Shown in pieces: positions 55,013-63,172 of a stretch of 64,000 nucleotides of DNA; the first letter of the stretch is position 1, and every line of letters begins with the position of its first letter. The notes beneath the pieces were generated by a model. It searched no databases. It was given only the letters and a program-made list of their open reading frames with translations, and had not been told where the DNA came from. The stretch spans positions 109,998 through 173,997 of the forward strand of contig NZ_FOUZ01000009.1 of assembly GCF_900115015.1 (NCBI RefSeq), given 5' to 3'. Both the position numbers and the translations under genes were made by a program. The DNA comes from Algoriella xinjiangensis. Lineage in GTDB: Bacteria > Bacteroidota > Bacteroidia > Flavobacteriales > Weeksellaceae.

Positions 55013-55798
55013 ATGCAAATTACTATAAACACTAACCCTAAAGGCGCAATTGTAAGAAATCAAAATTTTGATATACTTGGACGAACACCTATTACAATTC
55101 TAAAAGAAGAATATGTTGGTCAATTCATCATAATAAATTACGGAATAGAGTCAAAAAAGATTAGTATTACTGATGATTTAGATCAAATTAATTTGAATTT
55201 TGAACAAGAAGTTCCAGTGATCAAAACGCCAGAACTGCCAAAAGAAGACGAAATAAAAGAGGATGAAGTTTTTGTAGAAAATGTTTCGATTCCGGAAGAA
55301 AAACCGAAAAAATCTTTCAAAAAAATGAGACCATTTCTCATAGGTTTTGTCCTTTTATTGATAGGACTTGGAGGAAATTATTTGTTGGATAAACTTGCGT
55401 CAAAACCTAATTTAGTTAATATTGAACAACAAATTTCATCAAAACAATTTTTAGAATTAACCAACGAAGAAAAAATTAAACATTATTTATTTTTTGAAGA
55501 TAGACGAGATCATCATTATTTAAAAACATTGTTAAATCTATCTAATTTACATTTTTGGGACGTTGATAATATTGCAGAATCATTGTTGGATAAAGCATAT
55601 AGAAATGATTCAAACCGAATTTCAAATTCTAAAAATGAAGTTTTATCGATCATAAAAGAAAATGAATTGTATAAAGTTGATGTAAAATATACGTACACCA
55701 ATTCGTCTAATGAACAAAAAGAAAAATATCCGAAAATATATTTTGGATTTGCAGAAAATGGTCTAATAAACTATATTGATAATAAGCCAAGAAATTAA
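55013..55798 (+). CDS. PEGA-domain membrane protein, copy 1
   Basis: The 261-residue protein has an N-terminal PEGA domain (1-60; 'NTNPKGAIVRNQNFDILGRTP'), an acidic linker, a membrane helix (about 108-130) and a C-terminal domain that may be NTF2-like. PEGA domains usually contact surface or peptidoglycan, but here it would lie in the cytosol if the single helix runs in-to-out. It is tandem with a paralogue; 28 bases (55046-55073) recur exactly at 55833-55860. Confidence 0.75.
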   Translation: MQITINTNPKGAIVRNQNFDILGRTPITILKEEYVGQFIIINYGIESKKISITDDLDQINLNFEQEVPVIKTPELPKEDEIKEDEVFVENVSIPEEKPKKSFKKMRPFLIGFVLLLIGLGGNYLLDKLASKPNLVNIEQQISSKQFLELTNEEKIKHYLFFEDRRDHHYLKTLLNLSNLHFWDVDNIAESLLDKAYRNDSNRISNSKNEVLSIIKENELYKVDVKYTYTNSSNEQKEKYPKIYFGFAENGLINYIDNKPRN

Positions 55799-55799
55799 C

Positions 55800-56717
55800 A
55801 TGAAAATACGAATTAACACAACTCCAGAAGGTGCAATTGTAAGAAATCAAAATTTTGATAAAATAGGAAAAACTCCTTTTGAAATTGATAAAGAAGATTA
55901 TTTAGGACAAAAGATTTTCATTAATTATGACGGAATAATCAAAGAATTTGTCATTAATGAAAACACCAATTTTATTGAAGAATCTTTCAGGAAAACAATT
56001 AATCAAAATGAAGAGGAAGTATATACCAGTGATGGATCAACAATTGACGCATTAAATCCAAACACACCATCGTCTAACAATAAATTGTATATGATTGGTG
56101 GAATTGTCGCTGTACTAGGATTTATTGGACTTGGTTATTGGTTTTTTGATTCGAAAACAGACGAAAAATCAACGACAATTAAAACCGAAGTGGTTGAGCA
56201 AAACGAAACAGAAAAGTCTAATATAGAGAATTCTGTAGAGTTTGTTGATAAAAATGAAGTTGAACAAGCTGAAAAACCAAAAGAGGAAAAGTCAAAAATT
56301 GAGTCAAAAAAAGTTGAAGAAAACAAACCAGCTTCAGTAGCAGAAGTAGCACCTAAAACAGAAGAAAAACAATTTTCGGAAGAGCAAGCCAAAGCAATAA
56401 TCAAACAATCTATTTCGTTAGAAAATAATAAAAATGCGAATGGATTGGTCAATCTATTTTCATCAAAAATAAAACGTTACAAATCAAAAAATAATCTCTC
56501 AAAAAATCAGTTAATATCAATTTTTAATGAATGGTGGAACACTGTGGTTTTCGAAGATAAACAAGTCGCTGGTATCACCGCTTTGGGAGATAATACTTAT
56601 AAAGTTAAAATAAACTACAACTATCAGGTTGAGGGTGGAAATGAAAAAAATGTGATTTATTATGGTATTTATCAATTTGATAAAAATGGGAAAATAATCG
56701 AATTATATATTGACTAA
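55800..56717 (+). CDS. PEGA-domain membrane protein, copy 2
   Basis: The 305-residue paralogue of the previous gene has PEGA (1-60; 'NTTPEGAIVRNQNFDKIGKTP'), a membrane helix (about 95-117), a Lys/Glu-rich linker (about 120-195) and a C-terminal NTF2-like domain (about 197-305; 'FNEWWNTVVFEDKQV'). I start at the ATG at 55800, which follows the previous stop by one base; the frame from 55776 overlaps the previous gene. Conserved 'VRNQNFD' block and order show a recent duplication. Confidence 0.75.
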   Translation: MKIRINTTPEGAIVRNQNFDKIGKTPFEIDKEDYLGQKIFINYDGIIKEFVINENTNFIEESFRKTINQNEEEVYTSDGSTIDALNPNTPSSNNKLYMIGGIVAVLGFIGLGYWFFDSKTDEKSTTIKTEVVEQNETEKSNIENSVEFVDKNEVEQAEKPKEEKSKIESKKVEENKPASVAEVAPKTEEKQFSEEQAKAIIKQSISLENNKNANGLVNLFSSKIKRYKSKNNLSKNQLISIFNEWWNTVVFEDKQVAGITALGDNTYKVKINYNYQVEGGNEKNVIYYGIYQFDKNGKIIELYID

Positions 56718-56732
56718 CAAACTCGTAACTGT

Positions 56733-57956
56733 ATGAAAACGAAAAACATACTTCTTTGTGTTAGCTCTTTATTTTATATAATGAGCTGTAATCAAATTAA
56801 AGAAAAAATTGGAGGTGGATCTTCTGAAAATATAATATCAGAAAACACCCAATTAAATTGTGATTATAACAATTTATCCAATCAATTTAATGTGAAATTT
56901 GTGATCAATAAAGATCCCAAAAAAGCAACAACAGGTGTAGATTATGCTGTACAGATTTTAGATAAAAACAACAAAGTTTTAAAAACAATTGTTTCTCAAC
57001 CTTCTATTTCAACTGATGAATTGGATAAATACAAGATTTGTGATCAAGTGAAATCATTGGCAACAAAATATAATTTAGCAAAGAATTTTGATATTGAATC
57101 TTTTGATGGAAATGTAGTTGTAGGAGATTTTAATTTTGATGGAAAAGACGATTTCGCAGTTTATAACCGTAAACAAGACAACAAAGCGTATTACAATTAT
57201 TATTTGCAAGATGCGAGTGGCGAGTTTAAAATAGATATTTTTTTGTCTGATGATACCGATTATTTCAGTAAAAAATATGATGTGAATGGTAAAACAATTG
57301 TTATCCAAGATAAATCTGCTATCAAAAAATATGCATACAACAATGGTTCTTGGACAATGAAGGAAGAAGTAAATGATCCTTTTCCAGGTTCTCCTGAAAA
57401 GGGTATAATTTCTAATTTTGATAGAAAGAGTCAAGTTTTTATATCACTTTATGATTCTAATTTTATAAAAGTAGGAAAAGTAGAATTTAATACATGGGAA
57501 AATTCTGTATCAACAAATAATCGTTTTCTTAACGTGAACGAAATTTATAATAGTAATAGTCGTGTTTCATCATTAATATATAAGTCCAAAAATGGTTTAT
57601 TTCTACAATTAGATGTTCCTGGGAATTATTATATTAATTCCTTAGAGTTGAAAAAAAATAATTTTAAACCAGAGAGTTTTATAGATTACTTTGTAAATCA
57701 TGAAATGTATATTTCTCCAAATGGAATAGTTATGAATGTGAGAAAATCACCAAGTTCAAAATCAGAATTAATCGGACAAATTCACCCAGATATAGGTAAT
57801 TATTACGTTGTTTTTACTGGAAATAAAAAAGGGCAATGGGCTGAAGTGTCTGAAATTATTTTTCCAGAATCTGATTATTATATTCTAAACTATACTACAG
57901 GTTGGATAAAAATTATAGGGGATAATGGTTATCCTAATTTTAATTTCAGTAATTAA
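56733..57956 (+). CDS. Lipoprotein with Ca-binding-like repeat and C-terminal SH3b domain
   Basis: The 407-residue protein has a lipobox 'FYIMSCNQ' (Cys19), a block 'SENTQLNCDYNNLSNQFNV' shared with the next gene, an FG-GAP/EF-like loop 'GDFNFDGKDDFAVY' (about 131-144) and a C-terminal bacterial SH3-like segment ('YISPNGIVMNVRKSPSSKSELIGQI', about 330-395). SH3b domains bind cell-wall peptide. It is likely anchored in the inner or outer membrane facing the periplasm. Confidence 0.75.
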   Translation: MKTKNILLCVSSLFYIMSCNQIKEKIGGGSSENIISENTQLNCDYNNLSNQFNVKFVINKDPKKATTGVDYAVQILDKNNKVLKTIVSQPSISTDELDKYKICDQVKSLATKYNLAKNFDIESFDGNVVVGDFNFDGKDDFAVYNRKQDNKAYYNYYLQDASGEFKIDIFLSDDTDYFSKKYDVNGKTIVIQDKSAIKKYAYNNGSWTMKEEVNDPFPGSPEKGIISNFDRKSQVFISLYDSNFIKVGKVEFNTWENSVSTNNRFLNVNEIYNSNSRVSSLIYKSKNGLFLQLDVPGNYYINSLELKKNNFKPESFIDYFVNHEMYISPNGIVMNVRKSPSSKSELIGQIHPDIGNYYVVFTGNKKGQWAEVSEIIFPESDYYILNYTTGWIKIIGDNGYPNFNFSN

Positions 57957-57966
57957 TTATTATTTA

Positions 57967-58908
57967 ATGAATACGAAATTTCTAATATATGTAACTATTT
58001 TTCTTTTGATTACAAGCTGTAATAATGAGAAAAATGTAAGTGAAGTAGTTTCAGAAAACACCCAATTAAACTGTGATTATAACAATTTATCCGATCAGTT
58101 TAATGTAAATTTCAAAATTAATCAAGATAACAACATTGCAAATGGAGCGATAGAATTTGTTGTTCAAATTACGGACAAGAAGAACAATATCCTAAAAAAA
58201 ATTACAACACAACCTAAGATAATAGCTTCAGAAATTAATTTTTACAAACAATGTGACCAAGTAAAATCGTTGTCCAAAAATTATAATATTTCAAAACAAT
58301 GGAGTGATAAATTATATGACGGAAACATTGTAGTTGGCGATTATAATTTTGATGGAAAAGATGATATCGCAATATATCACAGCAAAGAAACTGATCGAGA
58401 AATATTTTTTTACGAATACTATTTACAAACAGATCAAGGTGATTTTGAACGGGATAATTTTCTGTCAGACAAATTTCATTATTTCGGCAAAAGATTTGAT
58501 CGAAAAAATAAATTATTGATAAATGATGAACACGTTATTATTGATAAATACAAATATGACTACGGTTGGATAAAATTAGTAGAAGCTGTAAGTCCGAATA
58601 TTGAATCGTCTTTTTATATGGTAAGTGTTGCTGCAGTAAAAACTGAATCGGATGCAAAAAACGAAGTAATAAAGCTAGAAAATAAAGGTTATCAAGCAAA
58701 TTATTTATGGATACCAGATTATGCTTCGTTAAGTGGTGCTAAATTTTACAGTGTTTATATTGGACCATTTTCTACACAACAAGAGTGTGAAATAGCAACA
58801 GAAGAATACAGGAAAAAAGATAAAAATGCCTATGGACTTTTGGTCTCGCAAGAACCTAAAAGAGTTCAAATTAATGGAGTCGGAAAAGTTACTGTAACCA
58901 ATAATTAA
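57967..58908 (+). CDS. Lipoprotein paralogue with C-terminal SPOR domain
   Basis: The 313-residue protein has a lipobox 'FLLITSCNN' (Cys17), the same 'SENTQLNCDYNNLSDQFNV' block and 'GDYNFDGKDDIAIY' loop as the previous gene, but ends in a SPOR domain ('YMVSVAAVKTESDAKNEV', 'FYSVYIGPFSTQQECEIA', about 218-300), which binds denuded peptidoglycan. I start at the ATG at 57967; the frame from 57925 lacks a signal and overlaps the previous gene. The pair is a duplication with swapped C-terminal domains. Confidence 0.78.
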   Translation: MNTKFLIYVTIFLLITSCNNEKNVSEVVSENTQLNCDYNNLSDQFNVNFKINQDNNIANGAIEFVVQITDKKNNILKKITTQPKIIASEINFYKQCDQVKSLSKNYNISKQWSDKLYDGNIVVGDYNFDGKDDIAIYHSKETDREIFFYEYYLQTDQGDFERDNFLSDKFHYFGKRFDRKNKLLINDEHVIIDKYKYDYGWIKLVEAVSPNIESSFYMVSVAAVKTESDAKNEVIKLENKGYQANYLWIPDYASLSGAKFYSVYIGPFSTQQECEIATEEYRKKDKNAYGLLVSQEPKRVQINGVGKVTVTNN

Positions 58909-58923
58909 ATAAAATATAATTCT

Positions 58924-59394
58924 ATGAAAAATATAATTCTACTTACAGTTCTTTTTGGAGCAACGGTTTCTTGTTCTAATAAAGAAGACCAAAAGGTAAA
59001 GGAGTTGGAGTTAAAAGTAAAAGAACTTGAGCTGCTAAAACAACAAAGCGAATTAGCAGAAAAAAATAGAAAGGTTAACTCTAATGCGCAATATGTTGCT
59101 AATGAGAAAAAGAAATTAGACGAAGAAAAGCAGATTCAACAACAAGCGATGCAAGAGCAAGAAAGTTCAGCTTCTCATATTCAGCCTTATAATCAGTATA
59201 GAGTAATTGCAAGTGATCGTTATCCTGCACATTTTTATAATTCGCCAAATTTTAATGATAAACGAAAAGCAAGATTTACAACAAATGAAATTGTTTATGT
59301 ACAAGAAGTTGTAAAAGATTTTGCTTATGTAGAGTTTACAAATTCGGAGAACAAAACATCCAAAGGTTGGGTAGAAACGGCTTATTTACAATAA
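58924..59394 (+). CDS. Lipoprotein with coiled coil and SH3-like domain
   Basis: The 156-residue protein has a lipobox 'GATVSCSN' (Cys17), a coiled coil of heptads (about 24-85; 'KVKELELKVKELELLKQQ') and a C-terminal SH3-like domain (about 90-156) ending 'GWVETAYLQ', a common SH3 end. It has the layout of a periplasmic spacer that reaches to the cell wall. Its stop abuts the next ATG directly. Confidence 0.75.
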   Translation: MKNIILLTVLFGATVSCSNKEDQKVKELELKVKELELLKQQSELAEKNRKVNSNAQYVANEKKKLDEEKQIQQQAMQEQESSASHIQPYNQYRVIASDRYPAHFYNSPNFNDKRKARFTTNEIVYVQEVVKDFAYVEFTNSENKTSKGWVETAYLQ

Positions 59395-59817
59395 ATGCAA
59401 TTTAATTTGAATAGATTTTTAGAAGCCCAAGAAATAGATTTTGAAAGAGCTTTACAAGAGGTGAAGAATGGACGAAAAATTTCTCATTGGATGTGGTTTA
59501 TTTTTCCACAATACAAAGGACTTGGCTCTAGTGAAACGGCTAATTATTATTCTATACAAAGTTTGGACGAAGCAAATGAATATTTAAATGATTCGACTCT
59601 TGGAGTTAGATTAAAGCAAATTACAAAAGTGTTGATAGAAAGTAATGAAACAAAAATTGAAAATATTTTTTACTTTCCTGATAATCTCAAATTAAAATCT
59701 TGTATGACACTTTTTGCATTTATTGAAAAGAATGAAGACAATTTATTTACGTTGGTTTTAGATAAATATTTTAACGGAGAATTAGATTCTAACACACTAA
59801 ATTTAATTATCAAATAA
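59395..59817 (+). CDS. DUF1810 family protein
   Basis: The 140-residue soluble protein matches DUF1810: 'NRFLEAQEIDFERALQEVKNGRKISHWMWFIFPQYKGLG' (6-44), 'YYSIQSLDEANEYLND' and 'LKSCMTLFAF'. The biochemical function is not established. Its ATG follows the previous stop with no gap, so it is the last gene of the island run. As the only cytosolic enzyme-like protein of this run it may be an effector, or a passenger. Confidence 0.88.
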   Translation: MQFNLNRFLEAQEIDFERALQEVKNGRKISHWMWFIFPQYKGLGSSETANYYSIQSLDEANEYLNDSTLGVRLKQITKVLIESNETKIENIFYFPDNLKLKSCMTLFAFIEKNEDNLFTLVLDKYFNGELDSNTLNLIIK

Positions 59818-59819
59818 AA

Positions 59820-59850
59820 AATAAGAGGCTTATTAGCCTCTTATTCTTTT
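59820..59850. terminator. Bidirectional terminator between DUF1810 and MORN genes
   Basis: AATAAGAGGCT (59820-59830) and AGCCTCTTATT (59834-59844) form an 11-bp stem with a 3-nt loop and A/T flanks. Confidence 0.85.
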
Positions 59851-60848
59851 ATATTTCCTTCGAAGAATTCTCCTTCTTCAGTTTTACCATTTGTTTTTAG
59901 TAATTTTCCTTTTCCATGAAAAAGATTGTTTTTAAAGAAACCTTCGTATCGATCACCGTCAGTAAAATACATAGTTCCTCTTCCGTTCAACACGCCTTTT
60001 AAGAACATTCCTTCATAACGATCGCCGTTTTTCCATTTAAAAACGCCAAAACCAGTCATTTCGTCATCTACAATATCACCTTCGTAAGAATCTCCATTTG
60101 TAAAGGTATAAACACCTTTTCCTGTATGTATTTCATTCGGAAAATATCCCTCTAACACTCTTCCGTCAGGAAAATAAAACTTACTTGTTTTGAAATTAGT
60201 TGATGATTTTTGAGCAATTTCAGGTTTCACTTTTTCAGGAACACTATCCGTTATATATTCATCATCAGAAAAAGTTACTTTTGGGTTATAAAAATCATAT
60301 CCAGGTGTTGGTTTTTTTGTAACAAAATCAAAATATTCATCTCGTTGAAAAGATAAGTTATCATCAATGTCAGAAAAAGTATTATCAGCAATATTAGTAT
60401 AAAATGCAGGAAAAGGTTTGGAATCATAATTATACGCAAAACCTTCTATAAGCTTCAAATTATCATTATGTTCATACATTTTTATAGTATCAGCACCATA
60501 ATATAACCCTACAATCATCGGAGTGTTTTCAGCGATTTTAGTATTAAATGTGACCGTTGGCTGTGGATTAACAGTTTTGCTACCGATCACTAAAAAACCA
60601 TCTTTGTCTGTTGTTACATCAACTAGATTAATCTTGTAATACAAATAGTTCTTAGTATCATCTTTGTCGTCTTGTTTCACAAAAACAAGTTGATAACCGT
60701 CTAAAGAATAATTGGGTTGAGCGCTTTTTAATTCTATAAAAATTTCAGCATTATTATTTTTTGTTTTCATATCAAATTCATTAATATGAACTTGTCCAAA
60801 TAAAAGGCTTACTCCTAGAATAGGAAGTAGTGTAAATATTTTTTTCAT
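59841..60848 (-). CDS. Exported protein with lamin-tail-like domain and MORN repeats
   Basis: The 335-residue protein has a signal peptide (1-19, 'LLFGQ'), a lamin-tail (LTD)-like domain (about 20-200; starts 'VHINEFDMKTKNNNAEIFIELKS', with 'LDGYQLVFV' and 'SFQRDEYFDFVTKKPTPGY') and five MORN repeats (about 225-330, each 'YEGxFxxGxxxGxGxxxxxxG'). MORN repeats are often scaffold or membrane-binding surfaces. The location is periplasm or surface. It lies 2 bases after the VanY-type gene. Confidence 0.85.
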   Translation of the reverse strand: MKKIFTLLPILGVSLLFGQVHINEFDMKTKNNNAEIFIELKSAQPNYSLDGYQLVFVKQDDKDDTKNYLYYKINLVDVTTDKDGFLVIGSKTVNPQPTVTFNTKIAENTPMIVGLYYGADTIKMYEHNDNLKLIEGFAYNYDSKPFPAFYTNIADNTFSDIDDNLSFQRDEYFDFVTKKPTPGYDFYNPKVTFSDDEYITDSVPEKVKPEIAQKSSTNFKTSKFYFPDGRVLEGYFPNEIHTGKGVYTFTNGDSYEGDIVDDEMTGFGVFKWKNGDRYEGMFLKGVLNGRGTMYFTDGDRYEGFFKNNLFHGKGKLLKTNGKTEEGEFFEGNIKE

Positions 60849-60850
60849 GA

Positions 60851-61672
60851 TTATTTTATAGCGGGATTAATATCAAGAATTTGCTCTTTTTTATATTGAT
60901 TAATAAATTCTGGAGTAAAAGATTGACTTCCTGCTAGTTTTTCTGTTTTTAAAATGGTATTTAAATCTAATTTAATGTAATCTTGAAGCATTTTTTGAGA
61001 AAGTGGTTTGTATGTAAAATGCCAAGGTTCGTACTTAAATCCTTTTCGACTTGGATTATTCGTGTAAACTAAATAAAAACCATATTTCTCTGAATTTTCG
61101 TCTAACCAAGCTTTGAATTTTTCCATACTTCCACCTTTGTTAAAGTGTTTTTCATTTAGTGGATCCGTAGGAATACCAGTTGTAGAGTGTATTATATCTA
61201 AATCTGTTCCCCAGTGATGTCTAGAAGTTCCGGGAATTGTAGAATATTCTATAATTTTCTGAATATTTTTTTCAGGAGTTAAATCCTTGCTATTTGAATT
61301 GTATTTTCTGTTCCAAATTCCATTCTGATAATCAAAATTCCTATAACTAGAAATAACATGTATATTAAAACCTGCTTTTTTAGCCTCAGCTTTCATTTTG
61401 TCAAAAGCTTTTGCAGCTTCCGGCAATAAAGCATAATTATCTTTCCTTACTAAAGTAGGATTTCCTTTACCTATTAACTCTTCTTGATTTGTAGTTAATT
61501 TTGTTTCAGCTTTTTTAATTGTATCAGCTAATTCTTCATCCAAAATAATTTCAGAACTGTCGACAGAATTATTGTATAAGTTTGTTTGTGTTTTTTCTTG
61601 ATCTTTTTTTTCAGATTTGTTACATGAAAAAATAAACGGAAAACATATAAGTGTGTAAAATATTTTTTTCAA
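60851..61672 (-). CDS. VanY-type D-Ala-D-Ala carboxypeptidase lipoprotein (M15)
   Basis: The 273-residue protein has a lipobox 'FPFIFSCNK' (Cys17), a helical spacer and an M15B peptidase domain (about 75-245) with 'HVISSYRNFDYQNGIW', zinc ligands in 'SRHHWGTDLDI' (HxxxxxxD) and 'EPWHFTY'. It cuts D-Ala from the peptidoglycan stem. The gene lies between the island and the IS3 element, in one unit with the MORN gene. Presence alone does not imply glycopeptide resistance. Confidence 0.88.
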   Translation of the reverse strand: MKKIFYTLICFPFIFSCNKSEKKDQEKTQTNLYNNSVDSSEIILDEELADTIKKAETKLTTNQEELIGKGNPTLVRKDNYALLPEAAKAFDKMKAEAKKAGFNIHVISSYRNFDYQNGIWNRKYNSNSKDLTPEKNIQKIIEYSTIPGTSRHHWGTDLDIIHSTTGIPTDPLNEKHFNKGGSMEKFKAWLDENSEKYGFYLVYTNNPSRKGFKYEPWHFTYKPLSQKMLQDYIKLDLNTILKTEKLAGSQSFTPEFINQYKKEQILDINPAIK

Positions 61673-61753
61673 ATGATTTAATTATAATTATTTAACTAGG
61701 AACAAATATATTAAATAATATACTGGATATCCCCCTGAATTTTCCAGTGTAAG

Positions 61754-62632
61754 TTAAGCTACATTTTTTAAAAATTGTAAATTATTATTAAACTCAAAAA
61801 TAGTTTTATAATTCAAAGCTTTATGTCTTCTATTTCTGTTATACCAAATTTCAATATACTGAAAAATTTGTTTTTTCATTTTCTCTCTTGTAATTAATTT
61901 ATTTCCATAAATCATTTCAGTTTTTAACGATTTAAAGAAACTCTCAGCCACAGCATTGTCCCAGCAATTCCCTTTCCTTGACATGCTACGGATAACACCA
62001 TAAGAATCAAGCGTATTTGCAAACTTCTTTGACGCATATTGTATTCCTCGATCAGAATGAAATAGCATTCCTTTTTTAATCGATCTATTCTTTATAGCCA
62101 TACGCCATGCTGATAAAGTTGTATCTTCAGTACTCATCGTATTGCTCAAACTCCAACCAATGACCTTTCTATCATATAAATCGATAATTGTTGTTAAATA
62201 TAAAAATCCTTCTTGAGTTTGAATATAAGTAATATCTGATACCCATTTCATAGAAGGTTTTGAAGCGTAAAAATCTCGATTAAGAAGATTATTTACAGTT
62301 AAATAATTATGTTTAGAATTTGTTGTAACTCTAAACTTTTTACTTAATTTACTTCTTAAACCAAGCTCTTGCATATATTTAGCAACTGTTTTAACTGATA
62401 TTCTGTAACCTAAAGCATTTAATTCTGAATGAATTCGAGGACTTCCATATCTCTGCTTGAATTTAAAATATAGATACTTTATTTTATCTAGCATCAAATT
62501 TTTTCTCAAAAGTCGATTGGAGCAACCTTTATTTTTCCATTTATAATAGCTGCTGGAGTGGATTTTTAAGATAATACACATTTTCTCAATCGGAAATTGG
62601 CAATCGTGATTCTTTATAAATCTATATTTCAT
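61754..62632 (-). CDS. IS3-family transposase OrfB (integrase core)
   Basis: The 292-residue product has an HTH_21-like segment ('YGSPRIHSELNALGYRIS', about 62-79) and an rve core with the DDE residues in 'WVSDITYIQT', 'FHSDRGIQYAS' and 'AVAESFFKSLKTEM'. It ends near 'NRRHKALNYKTIFEF'. The ATG overlaps the orfA stop. It is probably produced mainly as an OrfAB fusion through a -1 frameshift. Confidence 0.93.
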   Translation of the reverse strand: MKYRFIKNHDCQFPIEKMCIILKIHSSSYYKWKNKGCSNRLLRKNLMLDKIKYLYFKFKQRYGSPRIHSELNALGYRISVKTVAKYMQELGLRSKLSKKFRVTTNSKHNYLTVNNLLNRDFYASKPSMKWVSDITYIQTQEGFLYLTTIIDLYDRKVIGWSLSNTMSTEDTTLSAWRMAIKNRSIKKGMLFHSDRGIQYASKKFANTLDSYGVIRSMSRKGNCWDNAVAESFFKSLKTEMIYGNKLITREKMKKQIFQYIEIWYNRNRRHKALNYKTIFEFNNNLQFLKNVA

Positions 62633-62928
62633 CGACCGTTCTTGGAGAAAATGCTGATTGCTTTTTTTAAGATATCACATTCTAATTCTGCATCTTTAAG
62701 CTTTCTTTCTAATTCAACTATTCGCTCCTGTTCTGGCGTTAGTTTTAAATTACCTTTTCCTGGAAAACTATTGGATCCGTATTCTTGATAATCTTTGCGC
62801 CATTTGTATAATAAGGAGGCTTTTATTCCAAGTTCCCTTGCTAATTCCGATATATTACTTCTTTCATAACTCAATTCTACCGCTCGTAATTTAAATGAAG
62901 CATCGTAATGATTTTTTATTCCTTTCAT
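62629..62928 (-). CDS. IS3-family transposase OrfA (helix-turn-helix)
   Basis: The 99-residue HTH protein ('FKLRAVELSYERSNISELARELGIKASLLYKWRKDY') has a leucine-zipper-like end. Its last codons contain a run of seven A on the minus strand (62668-62662) in 'CDILKKAISIF'. A -1 shift there leads in frame through 'SNQHFLQERS' into the OrfB start, which fits programmed frameshifting. Confidence 0.92.
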   Translation of the reverse strand: MKGIKNHYDASFKLRAVELSYERSNISELARELGIKASLLYKWRKDYQEYGSNSFPGKGNLKLTPEQERIVELERKLKDAELECDILKKAISIFSKNGR

Positions 62929-62958
62929 AATTGTAAGATAAGTATTATATACCTTTTC

Positions 62959-63063
62959 TTACTCTGGAACTTTCGTTAGGATATCCAGTTTTGTTAAACC
63001 AATAATCATTACTGGAATTAGAATTAAGAGTATTATAAAAACAACTATAAACTTATTAAACAT
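62959..63063 (-). pseudogene. Start of a small membrane protein cut by the IS
   Basis: An ATG at 63063 opens 'MFNKFIVVFIILLILIPVMI', a membrane helix, and runs into the IS right end, where a stop falls inside the terminal repeat. On the other side of the IS the minus strand stays open for about 11 codons ('VYYLIYLFLVK'). This could be a tiny membrane protein interrupted by the insertion. The call rests on one hydrophobic ORF and is tentative. Confidence 0.4.
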
Positions 63064-63172
63064 AATTTTTTTATTTAACAATATATTATAAAGGTAAATG
63101 TTATTTTTCAATTTTTCATAATTTTAGCATAACTATATGAAATTTTAATTGGTTAGAAAAATTTAAATATTT

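Larger units (their letters stand above)
61722..62989 (-). mobile_element. IS3-family insertion sequence
   Basis: About 1.27 kb with orfA and orfB on the minus strand. Ends are imperfect inverted repeats of about 30 bases, left ACTGGATATCCCCCTGAA... (61722) and right the complement of ...TTAGGATATCCAGT (62989), with 11 outer bases identical and 'CCAG-GTAAG' inside. No target duplication could be seen. It may be active because both ORFs and ends are intact. Confidence 0.85.

Noticed and set aside
57075..57434. 119-codon minus-strand ORF inside the SH3b lipoprotein gene
   Set aside because: Antisense to a real gene, composed of Ile/Phe/Arg-rich sequence typical of shadow frames in AT-rich DNA.
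60851..61672. Vancomycin resistance cluster
   Set aside because: Only the VanY-type peptidase is present; no vanH, ligase, vanX or two-component genes lie nearby.
61694..61703. CTAGGAAC next to the IS, shared with the tRNA-Cys 3' end, as an attachment site
   Set aside because: Only 8 bases match and the T-loop sequence is absent. Such a match is expected by chance in 25 kb, and no integrase gene lies in the island.
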